From: Clostridia bacterium
GTDB taxonomy: Bacteria; Bacillota; Clostridia; Christensenellales; Aristaeellaceae
Assembly (NCBI GenBank): GCA_900754755.1
Contig: CAAEEC010000399.1
Location: 1-12,238, forward strand
Length of the DNA stretch: 12,238 nucleotides
Direction: 5' to 3'
Position 1 is the first letter of the stretch. Each line of letters starts with the position of its first letter. Shown here piece by piece: positions 1-6,899 of this stretch. A program made the translations under genes and the position numbers. A model generated the notes under the pieces. The model was not told where the DNA came from and made no database searches. It saw only the letters and a program-made list of their open reading frames with translations.

Positions 1-2
1 AA

Positions 3-235
3 ATTTCAATCCACTCGCCTCTGAGAGGCGAGACCTGGTGATTCCGTATATTTCGCTTGCTTATGCGCGTATTTCAATCCACTCGCCTCTGAGAGGCGAG
101 ACCAAAAAAAGACGGACTGCGCGTATGGAAAGAAAAATTTCAATCCACTCGCCTCTGAGAGGCGAGACTGGAGCGGAAAGGCACTAAGTGGAAAACGATG
201 CCCATTTCAATCCACTCGCCTCTGAGAGGCGAGAC
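3..235 (-). CRISPR. Type I-C CRISPR array, leader-proximal end (4 repeats, 3 spacers visible)
   Basis: Four identical 32-base repeats lie at 3-34, 71-102, 137-168 and 204-235, separated by spacers of 36, 34 and 35 bases (35-70, 103-136, 169-203). On the minus strand each repeat contains the perfect 19-base palindrome CTCGCCTCTCAGAGGCGAG (nine paired bases each side of one) and ends in TGGATTGAAAT, the 11-base 5' handle typical of I-C crRNAs. Cas5c would cut just 3' of the hairpin. The array is transcribed leftward from the leader next to cas2, so the spacer at 169-203 should be the most recently acquired; the array continues beyond base 1. No repeat shows a mismatch, as expected at the leader end. 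I saw no extended match of any spacer to the rest of the window. Confidence 0.98.
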
Positions 236-405
236 AGCAAACGGTCATAAAAACTGTTTGCAAAGGTCATTCATACTGCACAGATCACCTCCTCATAAGT
301 CCAACAAAAGGGACTTCCAGCAGAAAAAAGAACCATTCCGACGGAAGAAACAGCATACATTGGGTGCGAACCCATCCGGGATTTGGTGTGAACTGACGGT
401 TCGCA
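236..405 (-). promoter_or_regulatory. CRISPR leader
   Basis: This is the non-coding stretch between the cas2 stop codon (406-408) and the first repeat, where transcription of the array and spacer integration would start. It holds an inverted repeat next to cas2 (365-405), an 11-base perfect Shine-Dalgarno match (283-293) followed by a nine-codon frame (245-274, MNDLCKQFL), and an inverted repeat GCAAAC/GTTTGC at 237-242 and 256-261 just before the first repeat. GGTCAT occurs twice on the plus strand (243-248 and 265-270), 22 bases apart, or about two helical turns. I could not find a convincing pair of -35/-10 hexamers for the pre-crRNA promoter. Confidence 0.8.
365..405 (-). repeat. Inverted repeat at the cas2-leader junction
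   Basis: TGCGAACC (365-372) and GGTTCGCA (398-405) form a perfect 8-base inverted repeat separated by 25 bases, ending at the base before the cas2 stop codon. On the minus strand it would fold as a hairpin immediately after cas2. My recollection is that similar TGCGAACC...GGTTCGCA elements sit at this position in other I-C loci, but I cannot verify that here. It might be a binding site for the adaptation complex, a processing hairpin separating cas mRNA from pre-crRNA, or part of the array promoter. Confidence 0.6.
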
Positions 406-696
406 TCAAAGAATCAACGGTTCATCCACCGAGAGAGCGGGCGATACGCCATAGTGCTCGACCTTACCGCGATAGTGGTTGCCCAGCACATAGAAACGGA
501 CGCTGTCGTGCGCCTCGTCCATTTCGGAGAGAATCAGGTGCTTGAGCGTAACGAGTTGCGCGGCATCCACCTGACATTCAAACACGGAATTCTGCACGCG
601 GATCCCATAGTTGAGGCAGTGTTTGGCAACGCGCCGCAGCCGCCGCTTTCCTGCGAGGTCTTCTATATAGATATCATACGTGACCAAGACAAGCAT
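406..696 (-). CDS. cas2: CRISPR-associated endonuclease Cas2 (type I-C)
   Basis: A 96-residue protein, the normal size for I-C Cas2. It opens LVLVTYDI, with the conserved metal-binding Asp8 at the end of the first beta strand. It continues with the I-C signatures RRLRRVAKHCLNYG, RVQNSVFEC and FYVLGNHY, and ends SVDEPLIL, a characteristic I-C tail. Cas2 dimers bridge two Cas1 dimers in the spacer integration complex; the nuclease activity itself is dispensable for acquisition in studied systems. The ATG at 694-696 is preceded by AGGGG five bases upstream. The gene starts 16 bases after the cas1 stop, so it is the last gene of the cas operon and directly abuts the leader. Confidence 0.97.
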   Translation of the reverse strand: MLVLVTYDIYIEDLAGKRRLRRVAKHCLNYGIRVQNSVFECQVDAAQLVTLKHLILSEMDEAHDSVRFYVLGNHYRGKVEHYGVSPALSVDEPLIL

Positions 697-712
697 GTCA
701 ACCCCTACCTTT

Positions 713-1744
713 TTATTTCCACATAAATGGGGGATAAACGTCCAGATCGCTGCGGATATAGCGGCTCATCAGCATTGCCTGGGCATGAGGCACAAGGCCC
801 CAGGGCAGCTTTTCCTTGAGGAATGGATGGGTAATCATCTCCTGCTTGCGCTTTTGCCAGGCAGCGAGGAAACGCTTTCGGGCATCGTCCGTCAAATAAA
901 ACGCGCCGTTTTCCTTTCGGGCAAAGTCGCTCTCGGTGATCGTACCCAGATTGATGAGCGATAAAACGAAGCGATCCGCAAACGGCGCGCGCAGTTCCTC
1001 GAGCAGATCCAGCGCGAGAGAGGCGCGGCCCGGGCGTAGCGCGTGCAGGAAGCCGACAGCGGGATCGAGTCCCACGGCTTCCAGCGCGCCGGCAATCTCA
1101 TGGCCCAGAATGCTGTATGTGAAGGAGAGCAGCGCATTCACTGGATCCAGCGGCGGGCGGCGGTTTCTGCCGTCGAAGCGGAAGTAGGCGGAATTTTTGA
1201 GGATCATCTGGTCGAACACGGAGAAATAGGCCTTTGCGGCAATGCCTTCCATCCCCATCAGTTCTTCTATGGAGACTGCGTTCATGAGATCGTCCAGCGC
1301 CTGCTTCATTTGCCCAATGGCGCCCTTCAGACGGTCCGCGTCTACGCGCAGAGCGTGATCGCGCAGTGTGCGCTCCAGGCTCCATCTGCCGTTAAAGATT
1401 TTGCCGGTTAGGAACATCTTGGCGATGGGCAGCGCGCCATCTTCGGTGCTGGCGACGCGATATTGCGCAGTGCGAAGCAGCACATTGCCGCTAACGGGCC
1501 CGGAAATACGCGCCAGAAACCGGCCATGCTGCGTCAAAAAGCACAGCCCAATGCCGCGCTCAGCGCACGCGCCCATGAGCCGCGGGCTCGCGCCGCGATA
1601 CCCAAAGCTGACGATGTTCTCCAGATTCAGCAGCGGCACGCGGCCCAGGCACTCGTCCTCATTCTGAATCACGATCGTCTCCCCATCCAGTGAAAGATAG
1701 GCCATCGGCGTGGTGACATAGAGCGTGTTTTGAAGCTTTCTCAC
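713..1744 (-). CDS. cas1: CRISPR integrase Cas1 (type I-C)
   Basis: A 343-residue protein of normal I-C Cas1 length. It begins with the beta-rich domain signature RKLQNTLYVTTPMAYLSLDGE and continues through GYRGASPRLMGACAERG. The C-terminal helical domain carries the metal-binding catalytic residues: Glu166 in GMEGIAAKAYF, His234 in GFLHALRPGR, and Asp246 followed by acidic residues in SLALDLLEELR. With Cas2 it integrates prespacers at the leader-repeat junction; in I-C systems it works with Cas4. The start codon is GTG (1742-1744), chosen because it aligns with the family start and has AGGAGG seven bases upstream. It overlaps the cas4 stop in a GTGA four-base overlap, so translation is likely coupled to cas4. 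Confidence 0.97.
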   Translation of the reverse strand: MRKLQNTLYVTTPMAYLSLDGETIVIQNEDECLGRVPLLNLENIVSFGYRGASPRLMGACAERGIGLCFLTQHGRFLARISGPVSGNVLLRTAQYRVASTEDGALPIAKMFLTGKIFNGRWSLERTLRDHALRVDADRLKGAIGQMKQALDDLMNAVSIEELMGMEGIAAKAYFSVFDQMILKNSAYFRFDGRNRRPPLDPVNALLSFTYSILGHEIAGALEAVGLDPAVGFLHALRPGRASLALDLLEELRAPFADRFVLSLINLGTITESDFARKENGAFYLTDDARKRFLAAWQKRKQEMITHPFLKEKLPWGLVPHAQAMLMSRYIRSDLDVYPPFMWK

Positions 1745-2415
1745 GGGCGGTCCTCCTCGCGCATCTGCCTTACATAGGCAGACGCGCTCATGCGTTTGGC
1801 CAGAAGCGGCTGACAGACTTCAACCAGGGAGCAACTTTTGCAGGCCTTCGTCCATTTGGCCTTTGGCGTATGCCCGCGCGCGAACAGACGGTGCATTTCC
1901 GCAATGGCTTCGGTCGTCATCCGCCGCAGTTCCGCGGTAAAGGCAACCGGAACGCGACGGCGGATCTTGCCGTAATAGATCGCGCCATCCGGAATATCGG
2001 TGACGAGCATTTCCTCCAGGCATAGGGCCTGGGCACACAGTTGCATCTCATCCGCGCCGCGCTCGTCGGGTTGACCATGCTTGTATTCGACGGGAAAGAC
2101 GCGCCACGTTCCGCTCCTTCCGTATATGGCGATGCCGTTTTCATCATGGCGCAGTTCTACGAGATCGCATTCGCCGGTGATGCGCAGCAGTTGTGAGCGT
2201 ACCGGCATGCCGCGCGAAAGCAATACGCTCCCGCGCGACTCGGTGAAATTCTCGTCATGCACGCGCTCATGGATCAGATGGCCGGAAACGGTCAGCGCAT
2301 TTTCCTGCCATTGCTGCTCGATGTGCACCAATGCCCAACGCCTCTGGCAGAAGCAGAAGTGCTTAATGCCGGAGAGCAGCAGGAAATCCGCATCACTCTC
2401 CATCGAGTTGCTCAT
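1741..2415 (-). CDS. cas4: CRISPR adaptation exonuclease Cas4 (type I-C)
   Basis: A RecB-family, iron-sulfur nuclease of about 224 residues that trims and PAM-selects prespacers for Cas1-Cas2. Using the ATG at 2413-2415, visible nuclease residues are His49 (LIHERVH), Asp84 (GECDLVE), Glu110 and Lys112 (PVEYKHG) and Gln125/Gln129 (EMQLCAQAL). The 4Fe-4S ligands are a Cys at 21 or 23 (HFCFCQRRW) and Cys192, 195 and 201 (CKSCSLVEVC). The frame stays open to an ATG at 2440-2442, but that would reach further into cas7. The 2415 start fits the family N-terminus and has GAGGG about ten bases upstream; a second ATG at 2401-2403 is also possible. Its 5' end overlaps cas7 by 23 bases and its stop overlaps cas1 by four. 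Confidence 0.95.
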   Translation of the reverse strand: MSNSMESDADFLLLSGIKHFCFCQRRWALVHIEQQWQENALTVSGHLIHERVHDENFTESRGSVLLSRGMPVRSQLLRITGECDLVELRHDENGIAIYGRSGTWRVFPVEYKHGQPDERGADEMQLCAQALCLEEMLVTDIPDGAIYYGKIRRRVPVAFTAELRRMTTEAIAEMHRLFARGHTPKAKWTKACKSCSLVEVCQPLLAKRMSASAYVRQMREEDRP

Positions 2416-3286
2416 AGGCGAGACCCTCAATGGCGCTCTCATCCACGGTCAGGATGGGCATTCCGTCCTCACCGGTGGTCACGTGCAGAGAGCGGTGTAC
2501 CCTGGCAGAGGAATACTGGCCGTTCGCGCAGTTGTGCGTCCACCAGACAAGCTGAACGACCTCCATGCTGCCATCCGGGCGGGCGGAGGTAGCGTCGTTG
2601 CGGAAAAGCGTGCGCAGCGCCTCCTGGATCGCCACGGCGTCCTCTTCGGTGAAGCCAGTCTTCTGTGCGGGTTGCACGTTGATGGAGCCAAACGTTTTAT
2701 ACACACCAAACTCCACGCGGTGCTTCATGCCCATCGTGTCGGCGGCTTTTTTATCGGGATCGTCGCCGGTTTCCAGATTGACCGACTTGGTGATCTGCGA
2801 ACTCACGATGTTCACGGGAGCAAGGCTGAAGGCAGGCTGAATGGTGACAGGCCCGCGAATGCCGATGGACAGCCCCTCCGCGTCACCGCCTTTCTTGAAG
2901 GAGAATACCTGACCGAAGGCGCGCACATCTATCCATGTTTTGCAGGCGATGGCCGCGTAGTCGTCGCGGGTTGGCACGGGCGCATCCTTGGTTTTCTTTT
3001 TGCTGGTGATGGCGTCCATACACGCCTTGAGTTCGGGGCAGGATTCGGCGCGCTCTTTCAGCGAGCGGCATTCGTCTATGCGGCGATCATCGGATTGAAC
3101 AAAGACGGCATATCCTGCGTCGAGCAGGCGATTGCGGATTTTTCGCTTTAGGCAAACGTCGGAGACTTCCCCCGTTCCGTCGTAAGTGGTGCGTGGGCGG
3201 TTGCCGTCCAGTGGATCTCCGTTGGGGTTGGCATTGCGGACGGTGAAGACGAGGGCGAAATCGATCTTGTGAGTCAATGTAGGCAT
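2393..3286 (-). CDS. cas7: Cascade backbone protein Cas7c (Csd2)
   Basis: A 297-residue Cas7-family RAMP protein, the normal length for Csd2. The signature NANPNGDPLDGNRPR lies at residues 18-32, right after the first beta strand. Seven copies normally polymerise along the crRNA spacer to form the I-C Cascade backbone. The ATG at 3284-3286 aligns with the family start (MPTLTHKIDF). The upstream sequence is A-rich but has only AGG some 16 bases away, a weak ribosome binding site for the most abundant subunit. The stronger AAAGGAG sits at the end of cas8c, about 35 bases upstream. There are 30 bases between the cas8c stop and this ATG, and both are in the same frame. The 3' end overlaps cas4. 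Confidence 0.97.
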   Translation of the reverse strand: MPTLTHKIDFALVFTVRNANPNGDPLDGNRPRTTYDGTGEVSDVCLKRKIRNRLLDAGYAVFVQSDDRRIDECRSLKERAESCPELKACMDAITSKKKTKDAPVPTRDDYAAIACKTWIDVRAFGQVFSFKKGGDAEGLSIGIRGPVTIQPAFSLAPVNIVSSQITKSVNLETGDDPDKKAADTMGMKHRVEFGVYKTFGSINVQPAQKTGFTEEDAVAIQEALRTLFRNDATSARPDGSMEVVQLVWWTHNCANGQYSSARVHRSLHVTTGEDGMPILTVDESAIEGLAYEQLDGE

Positions 3287-3316
3287 CTTTGTTTTTGCGT
3301 GAGACCTCGTGCGGGC

Positions 3317-6040
3317 TCACGCGCTCCTTTCCTGTTTTTTGTTGGTTGGTTCAGCCGTGTAATACTCGTGCAGCCAACCAAAGGCAAGCGCTTCATCGCT
3401 ATCCCAGCCGTTTTCACGGATGGCGTGGTTGAGGGCGCTGACGCGCGCCTCGATGTTCTGCGCCCATCCATTACGCACACTGCGCAGCTTCTTGAGATAG
3501 GGCTGCATTCGCTCCTCAAGATAGCGCCATGTCGAGGCGGGTGCGGCGGCAAATTTGTTCATGAAGCGTATCGCGTTGCTCGTGCGGTTCTCCTCCTCGC
3601 GCTTTTCCAGATCGAGAACGCTGCGCTCAACATGGTTTTCGAGGGCGAGCAGCGAAGCGTAAGCCCTGTCGCGCGTCAAAGGCGCATCCGGTGCAGCGCG
3701 GTTCTCCCATTGGGCTTTTCCGCCGGAGAGCAGGCATGCGCGCATGCGATAAAAACCATGGAGGAAAAGGCTGCTCAACGGCGCGTTGTCAAGCCTTGCT
3801 TCGCGCTCAAATCCGCTCTCGATGCCTTGCAGCATAGCGATGGAGTAGGTACTTGCGCGAATGCCGAGCTTTTCCCAATGCGGCAGCAGCTTGGCGTGGA
3901 TCTCCGTCCACGCAACAGCGGGCTGCTGCGTGAGTTGCACCATCCCGCGCAGCGCAGCGGTATTGCCTTCATGCGCGGATACGGTGCGTTCCTCGCGCTT
4001 TTCGAGTGTGGCGTAGCGCTCCACATAGTCCGCGACGGCTGCCAGCATGCCAAAGCGCTCGCTGCGATCCGTGCCGAACCTGTAAGTCGCCTTGTCCTCC
4101 TCTTGCTGGTTCGAGGCGCTATGCCGCGTATAAAAATCCTGGCGCTGCGCGAGATAGCCCAGCAGAAAGCCCTCGCCGAGCGCGGCGGCGCTCTCCCTGT
4201 CCTCGCGCTCAAACAGCGATTCCACCTCAGCGATCGTGCGCATGAAGCCCTCCGCTTTGCTGTCGCTGCCCAGCGTGGCGAGATAGGGCAAGAGTTTGGC
4301 GTGCAGATGCAGCCATGTCTGCTTGGGAAGTTGAACAAAGCGCTGCGTCAGTCGAACGGCGTTCGTGGGCAGCGCGCGCCGGTCGGGGCGCTCTGTGGCC
4401 TCATATTCGGCCAAATCGGCCAGCGCGAGCAGGCGGCCGTAGAGGTAGTCGCGGTTTCGATTGTCTTTGTCCAGCCGGTCAGACGGAAGCTGCCCATCCA
4501 AATCCGCCCGCGCCTCCCGGGGCAGCGCGTCGAAACGGCTGCGGCGAATCAGCGCGCAGGCCGTGCGCATGCAGGTTTCCCATTCAGACCGCCGCCAGTT
4601 GCCTTCACGATCTTGAAAAGTGAGCGGAACTTCGGCGCGATGCACCGCGCTTTCGAGGAGGTTGCGCGGCAGGGCTGCGCCGTCCACAATACAGCTTAGC
4701 AATCGCTTATATAGCGCGCGCAGCTGTTTGGCGTCGCTCTTCTCGCACTTCGGGTCGGCCTTGGCGCGGCGGACAGCGCTCGTGCCCATGACGGCGTCGG
4801 CGATGGCCAGCGGCGCCGGCGTGCGCACGGCACATTTGTCGCTCGCCTTGTCCCAGTACGTCCAGCAACAAGAACGATACCAGTCGGTGAGCCGCTCGAC
4901 ATAGAGGTCGTCGGGCAGTTCCTGATAGTAGTCGATCGACATGCGGCCATCCGTGGCGGCCTCCATGCTCATGATGACGACGGACGAAGCCCGCTTCTCG
5001 CCATCCACCAGGTTGGCGATACAATCCTCGAAAGCCTTCGCCGTTCGTCCCCTTCCGCTTGCGGCCTCGCAGAGCGTTTGAGAATATTTTTCAAACGTAT
5101 CCGGCAGCGCTACGTTGTCCTCATCTTCCTCCTGGGCGGAATCGCTCTCGTTCAGCGGAACCGAAATGGCGCCCGTTTGAACGTCCCAGGCGACGATGTT
5201 CAGGCCGAGTTTCCGGAAGCTGAGTCCCTGATTGTCCATAAGATATTGCAGCGCGCGATGCGCGCGGCCAGAGGCATCGGCGCTGACCGTTGCGGCGCTG
5301 CGGTCTTCGACAAAGCGCCCTTTATACTGGAAGGGATAGCCTGCATCCTTGGCGGAGATCAGCTTTGCGTTGCCCTGCACCTTGGGATGGTTGTCCAGCG
5401 TGGGCAGCATTTCACCCGTCGCGTAGCACATCTCCGGTGTGCCGCCCTGTCTGCGCGCAAAGTAGGCGGCCCAGCTATCCTGCACATCCTTTCGCTTCCA
5501 CAAACGCATCTCGGGAGAAGTGGCGTCCTCCACGCTGAAACAGACCATCGCCTTGCCGTCTGGACCGTCGAAATCCTTCTCGCGTTCATTCTTGTGCAGC
5601 TTGAGCTTTTGGGGCAATTTGCTGTTCAGATCGTCCAGCAGTGTGCGCTTGCTCAGATAGGTCAGCAATGTGCGGAGGCATTCTGGCGCTTCGGGTTGAG
5701 CGCACCAGTCTGCGAGTTGAGCCAGATACCGGTCAAGCAGCGCGTTGTGGTCGCCTTCTTCCTCCACAAAATACTTGAGGTTTTCGGCCAGTGGAAAGGG
5801 CGCTCCATTTGCGCCGGTGCGCCCCTCCGCCTCCGGTGTCGTGGGCACGACGCATTCACAATCGTCTTTGCCCAGCACGCTGACGGAGGAAAACTCCCCA
5901 TCCGCCGCAACGGTGATCTCATAGCGAACCGCTTTCTTCGTAAATCCAACGCGGACAAGCTGGGTGCGATTGTTCTCTTCGGAAATGTCCACGCGGCTGA
6001 CCACGTCGTAGACGTCACAGAGTTTCTGTATCCAGCCCAT
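3317..6040 (-). CDS. cas8c: Cascade large subunit Cas8c (Csd1) with a triplicated Cas11c-like C-terminal domain
   Basis: Cas8c recognises the PAM and anchors the I-C Cascade. The ATG at 6038-6040 gives MGWIQKL, the family start, with AGGAGG about eleven bases upstream; the frame is open further upstream but that part overlaps cas5c. The product is 907 residues against about 600 for typical Csd1. Residues 1 to about 525 resemble a normal Cas8c body, with an acidic loop near 304-309. Residues 529-639 are the canonical C-terminal domain (DYLYGRLLAL ... FLLGYLAQRQDFYTR). Residues 659-768 and 789-896 repeat it in diverged form. Anchor residues recur in register: W576/W711/W838, P572/P707/P834, HAKLLP at 580-585 and 715-720, and E(S)xFERE at 607-613 and 741-747. 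This domain is what free Cas11c consists of in studied I-C systems. The stop TGA lies 30 bases before cas7. Confidence 0.95.
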   Translation of the reverse strand: MGWIQKLCDVYDVVSRVDISEENNRTQLVRVGFTKKAVRYEITVAADGEFSSVSVLGKDDCECVVPTTPEAEGRTGANGAPFPLAENLKYFVEEEGDHNALLDRYLAQLADWCAQPEAPECLRTLLTYLSKRTLLDDLNSKLPQKLKLHKNEREKDFDGPDGKAMVCFSVEDATSPEMRLWKRKDVQDSWAAYFARRQGGTPEMCYATGEMLPTLDNHPKVQGNAKLISAKDAGYPFQYKGRFVEDRSAATVSADASGRAHRALQYLMDNQGLSFRKLGLNIVAWDVQTGAISVPLNESDSAQEEDEDNVALPDTFEKYSQTLCEAASGRGRTAKAFEDCIANLVDGEKRASSVVIMSMEAATDGRMSIDYYQELPDDLYVERLTDWYRSCCWTYWDKASDKCAVRTPAPLAIADAVMGTSAVRRAKADPKCEKSDAKQLRALYKRLLSCIVDGAALPRNLLESAVHRAEVPLTFQDREGNWRRSEWETCMRTACALIRRSRFDALPREARADLDGQLPSDRLDKDNRNRDYLYGRLLALADLAEYEATERPDRRALPTNAVRLTQRFVQLPKQTWLHLHAKLLPYLATLGSDSKAEGFMRTIAEVESLFEREDRESAAALGEGFLLGYLAQRQDFYTRHSASNQQEEDKATYRFGTDRSERFGMLAAVADYVERYATLEKREERTVSAHEGNTAALRGMVQLTQQPAVAWTEIHAKLLPHWEKLGIRASTYSIAMLQGIESGFEREARLDNAPLSSLFLHGFYRMRACLLSGGKAQWENRAAPDAPLTRDRAYASLLALENHVERSVLDLEKREEENRTSNAIRFMNKFAAAPASTWRYLEERMQPYLKKLRSVRNGWAQNIEARVSALNHAIRENGWDSDEALAFGWLHEYYTAEPTNKKQERSA
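3353..3676 (-). other. Cas11c-like domain, copy 3 within cas8c
   Basis: Residues 789-896 of Cas8c, the most diverged copy. It retains AYASLLALENHVE at the start, NAIRFMNKF, P834 and W838 (PASTW), then QPYLKKL (846-852) in place of the LLPYLATL of copy 1, ending EALAFGWLHEYY. The offset from copy 2 is 127 residues by the aligned tryptophans. The duplicated regions account for nearly all of the roughly 300 residues by which this protein exceeds ordinary Cas8c. Confidence 0.72.
3737..4066 (-). other. Cas11c-like domain, copy 2 within cas8c
   Basis: Residues 659-768 of Cas8c. Aligned to copy 1 it keeps FGMLAAVADY at the start, MVQL, P707 and W711, the exact string HAKLLP (715-720), KLG, and GIESGFEREA (739-748), ending APLSSLFLHGFYRMR. 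The tryptophan-to-tryptophan offset from copy 1 is 135 residues. Similarity is at the protein level; the DNA is diverged, so the duplication is not recent. The linker before it contains AGAGGAGG (complement of 4096-4103) with no start codon at a usable distance. Confidence 0.8.
4124..4456 (-). other. Cas11c-like domain, copy 1 (canonical) within cas8c
   Basis: Residues 529-639 of Cas8c. It starts YLYGRLLAL and ends FLLGYLAQRQDFYTR, closely resembling the C-terminal region of ordinary Csd1 proteins. The core reads NAVRLTQRF, then P-x3-W (P572, W576), HAKLLP (580-585), and VESLFERE (606-613). A possible internal start for a free product is a TTG at 4499-4501 with GGGAGG (4513-4518 complement) eleven bases before it; no ATG here has a convincing ribosome binding site. 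Confidence 0.85.
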
Positions 6041-6815
6041 GGGCTGTATCCCCTCCTTCCTCTCGCAAGGATGCTTCGTCAAGCCCTGTAAAATTGCCAT
6101 ATTTGCCGCCAAAAGCCTTTGCCTTCATTTCTCGCACATCCTTGCGCATTGTGCAGTCCTGCGGCGCGCAGAACTTGATAACGCCATTCACCATTTTGGC
6201 CCGCCAGAAGCGCACGGCGAGCATGTCCCGCCCGGTCTCGTCCGGGTAGTCAAAACCGTGGAACATCACGCCGAAATCAACCTCTCCGCGATCCGCGTAG
6301 TAACTGCGCTTCTTTTCCTCGTCAAAGTCGCAGGGCTCAACATAGCCCTGGCACTCCCGCGTGCCCAGAAAGATGTCGCGCCGCCCTCCGCGCTGTATCA
6401 TGCGCCGGACGATGTTGTGGTGCTTGTGCTCGTTCTGGCCATCTGCGATCAGGTCGGGCTCGGTCCGATAAGGGTTGGCGATAAAATGTGCGCGCACGAG
6501 GTAGACAGGATCGACCAAATAGGTGTATACGGAGAGCGTGTTCTGCGGCTGCTCGTAGCTGATGGGGCGGATGTTTTTGGATTCCATGCGTATGGGATTC
6601 ATGACACAAACCTCGTCGATGATATGGCATATGCTCGGTTTCCAATGAAGGCTTTCCGTTATCCCCTTGAGCGCCTGATACGTCGGGATGGGGTAGCTGA
6701 GTTTCTCGCCGCCCATCCGCGTGATGGGATCGGAGAACAGGGCATAGCGGCCCCATACCTTGTAAACGAATTGGTTGCGAATCTTATCAACGGACAAATT
6801 TATCCCCTCTTTCAT
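6015..6815 (-). CDS. cas5c: crRNA-processing endoribonuclease Cas5c (Cas5d)
   Basis: A 266-residue RAMP protein. I-C systems lack Cas6, and Cas5c cuts the pre-crRNA at the base of the repeat hairpin, then stays bound to the 5' handle in Cascade. Residues equivalent to the Bacillus halodurans catalytic triad (Tyr46, Lys116, His117) are seen as Tyr46 in YPIPTYQALKG and Lys131-His132 in NEHKHH. Other signatures are VWGRYALFSDPITR, GGRRDIFLGTRECQGYVEPC and FGVMFHGFDYPDE. The ATG at 6813-6815 has AAGAGG six bases upstream and fits the family start; a TTG at 6795-6797 with AGGGG is an alternative. The frame is open to 6926, but that extension lies in the regulatory region. The 3' end overlaps cas8c by 26 bases. 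Confidence 0.95.
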   Translation of the reverse strand: MKEGINLSVDKIRNQFVYKVWGRYALFSDPITRMGGEKLSYPIPTYQALKGITESLHWKPSICHIIDEVCVMNPIRMESKNIRPISYEQPQNTLSVYTYLVDPVYLVRAHFIANPYRTEPDLIADGQNEHKHHNIVRRMIQRGGRRDIFLGTRECQGYVEPCDFDEEKKRSYYADRGEVDFGVMFHGFDYPDETGRDMLAVRFWRAKMVNGVIKFCAPQDCTMRKDVREMKAKAFGGKYGNFTGLDEASLREEGGDTAHGLDTETL

Positions 6816-6825
6816 CGAATGCCTC

Positions 6826-6855
6826 TTGTTTATCAAGCGAAGAACGTGGTATACT
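6826..6855 (+). promoter_or_regulatory. Promoter of the repeat-like small RNA
   Basis: On the plus strand TTGTTT (6826-6831) and TATACT (6850-6855) are 18 bases apart, and TGG directly before the -10 makes it an extended -10 promoter. Transcription would start near 6862, just upstream of the repeat-like hairpin and antisense to the 5' untranslated region of cas5c. The hexamers overlap the segment just upstream of the cas5c start codon. Confidence 0.55.
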
Positions 6856-6899
6856 GAATCCGTCATGCGCAGCCGCCTGGCGTGCATGTGGATTGAAAA

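Noticed and set aside
3..235. Possible self-targeting spacers
   Set aside because: By eye none of the three spacers matches the window beyond about eight bases; a genome and virus search would be needed to find targets.
198..545. Plus-strand open frame running from the last repeat through the leader into cas2
   Set aside because: It crosses a CRISPR repeat and is antisense to cas2; no plausible product.
3269..4699. Long plus-strand open frame (476 codons) opposite cas8c
   Set aside because: It is an antisense by-product of the GC-rich cas8c codons; it has no recognisable domain, and the minus-strand frame is a clear Cas8c.
5078..6091. Plus-strand open frame of 337 codons opposite the 5' half of cas8c
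   Set aside because: Antisense to a confidently identified gene, with no family resemblance and no ribosome binding context.
6041..6112. Upstream extension of cas8c to an ATG at 6112
   Set aside because: The family starts at MGWIQKL (6040), which has a strong ribosome binding site; the extension lies inside cas5c.
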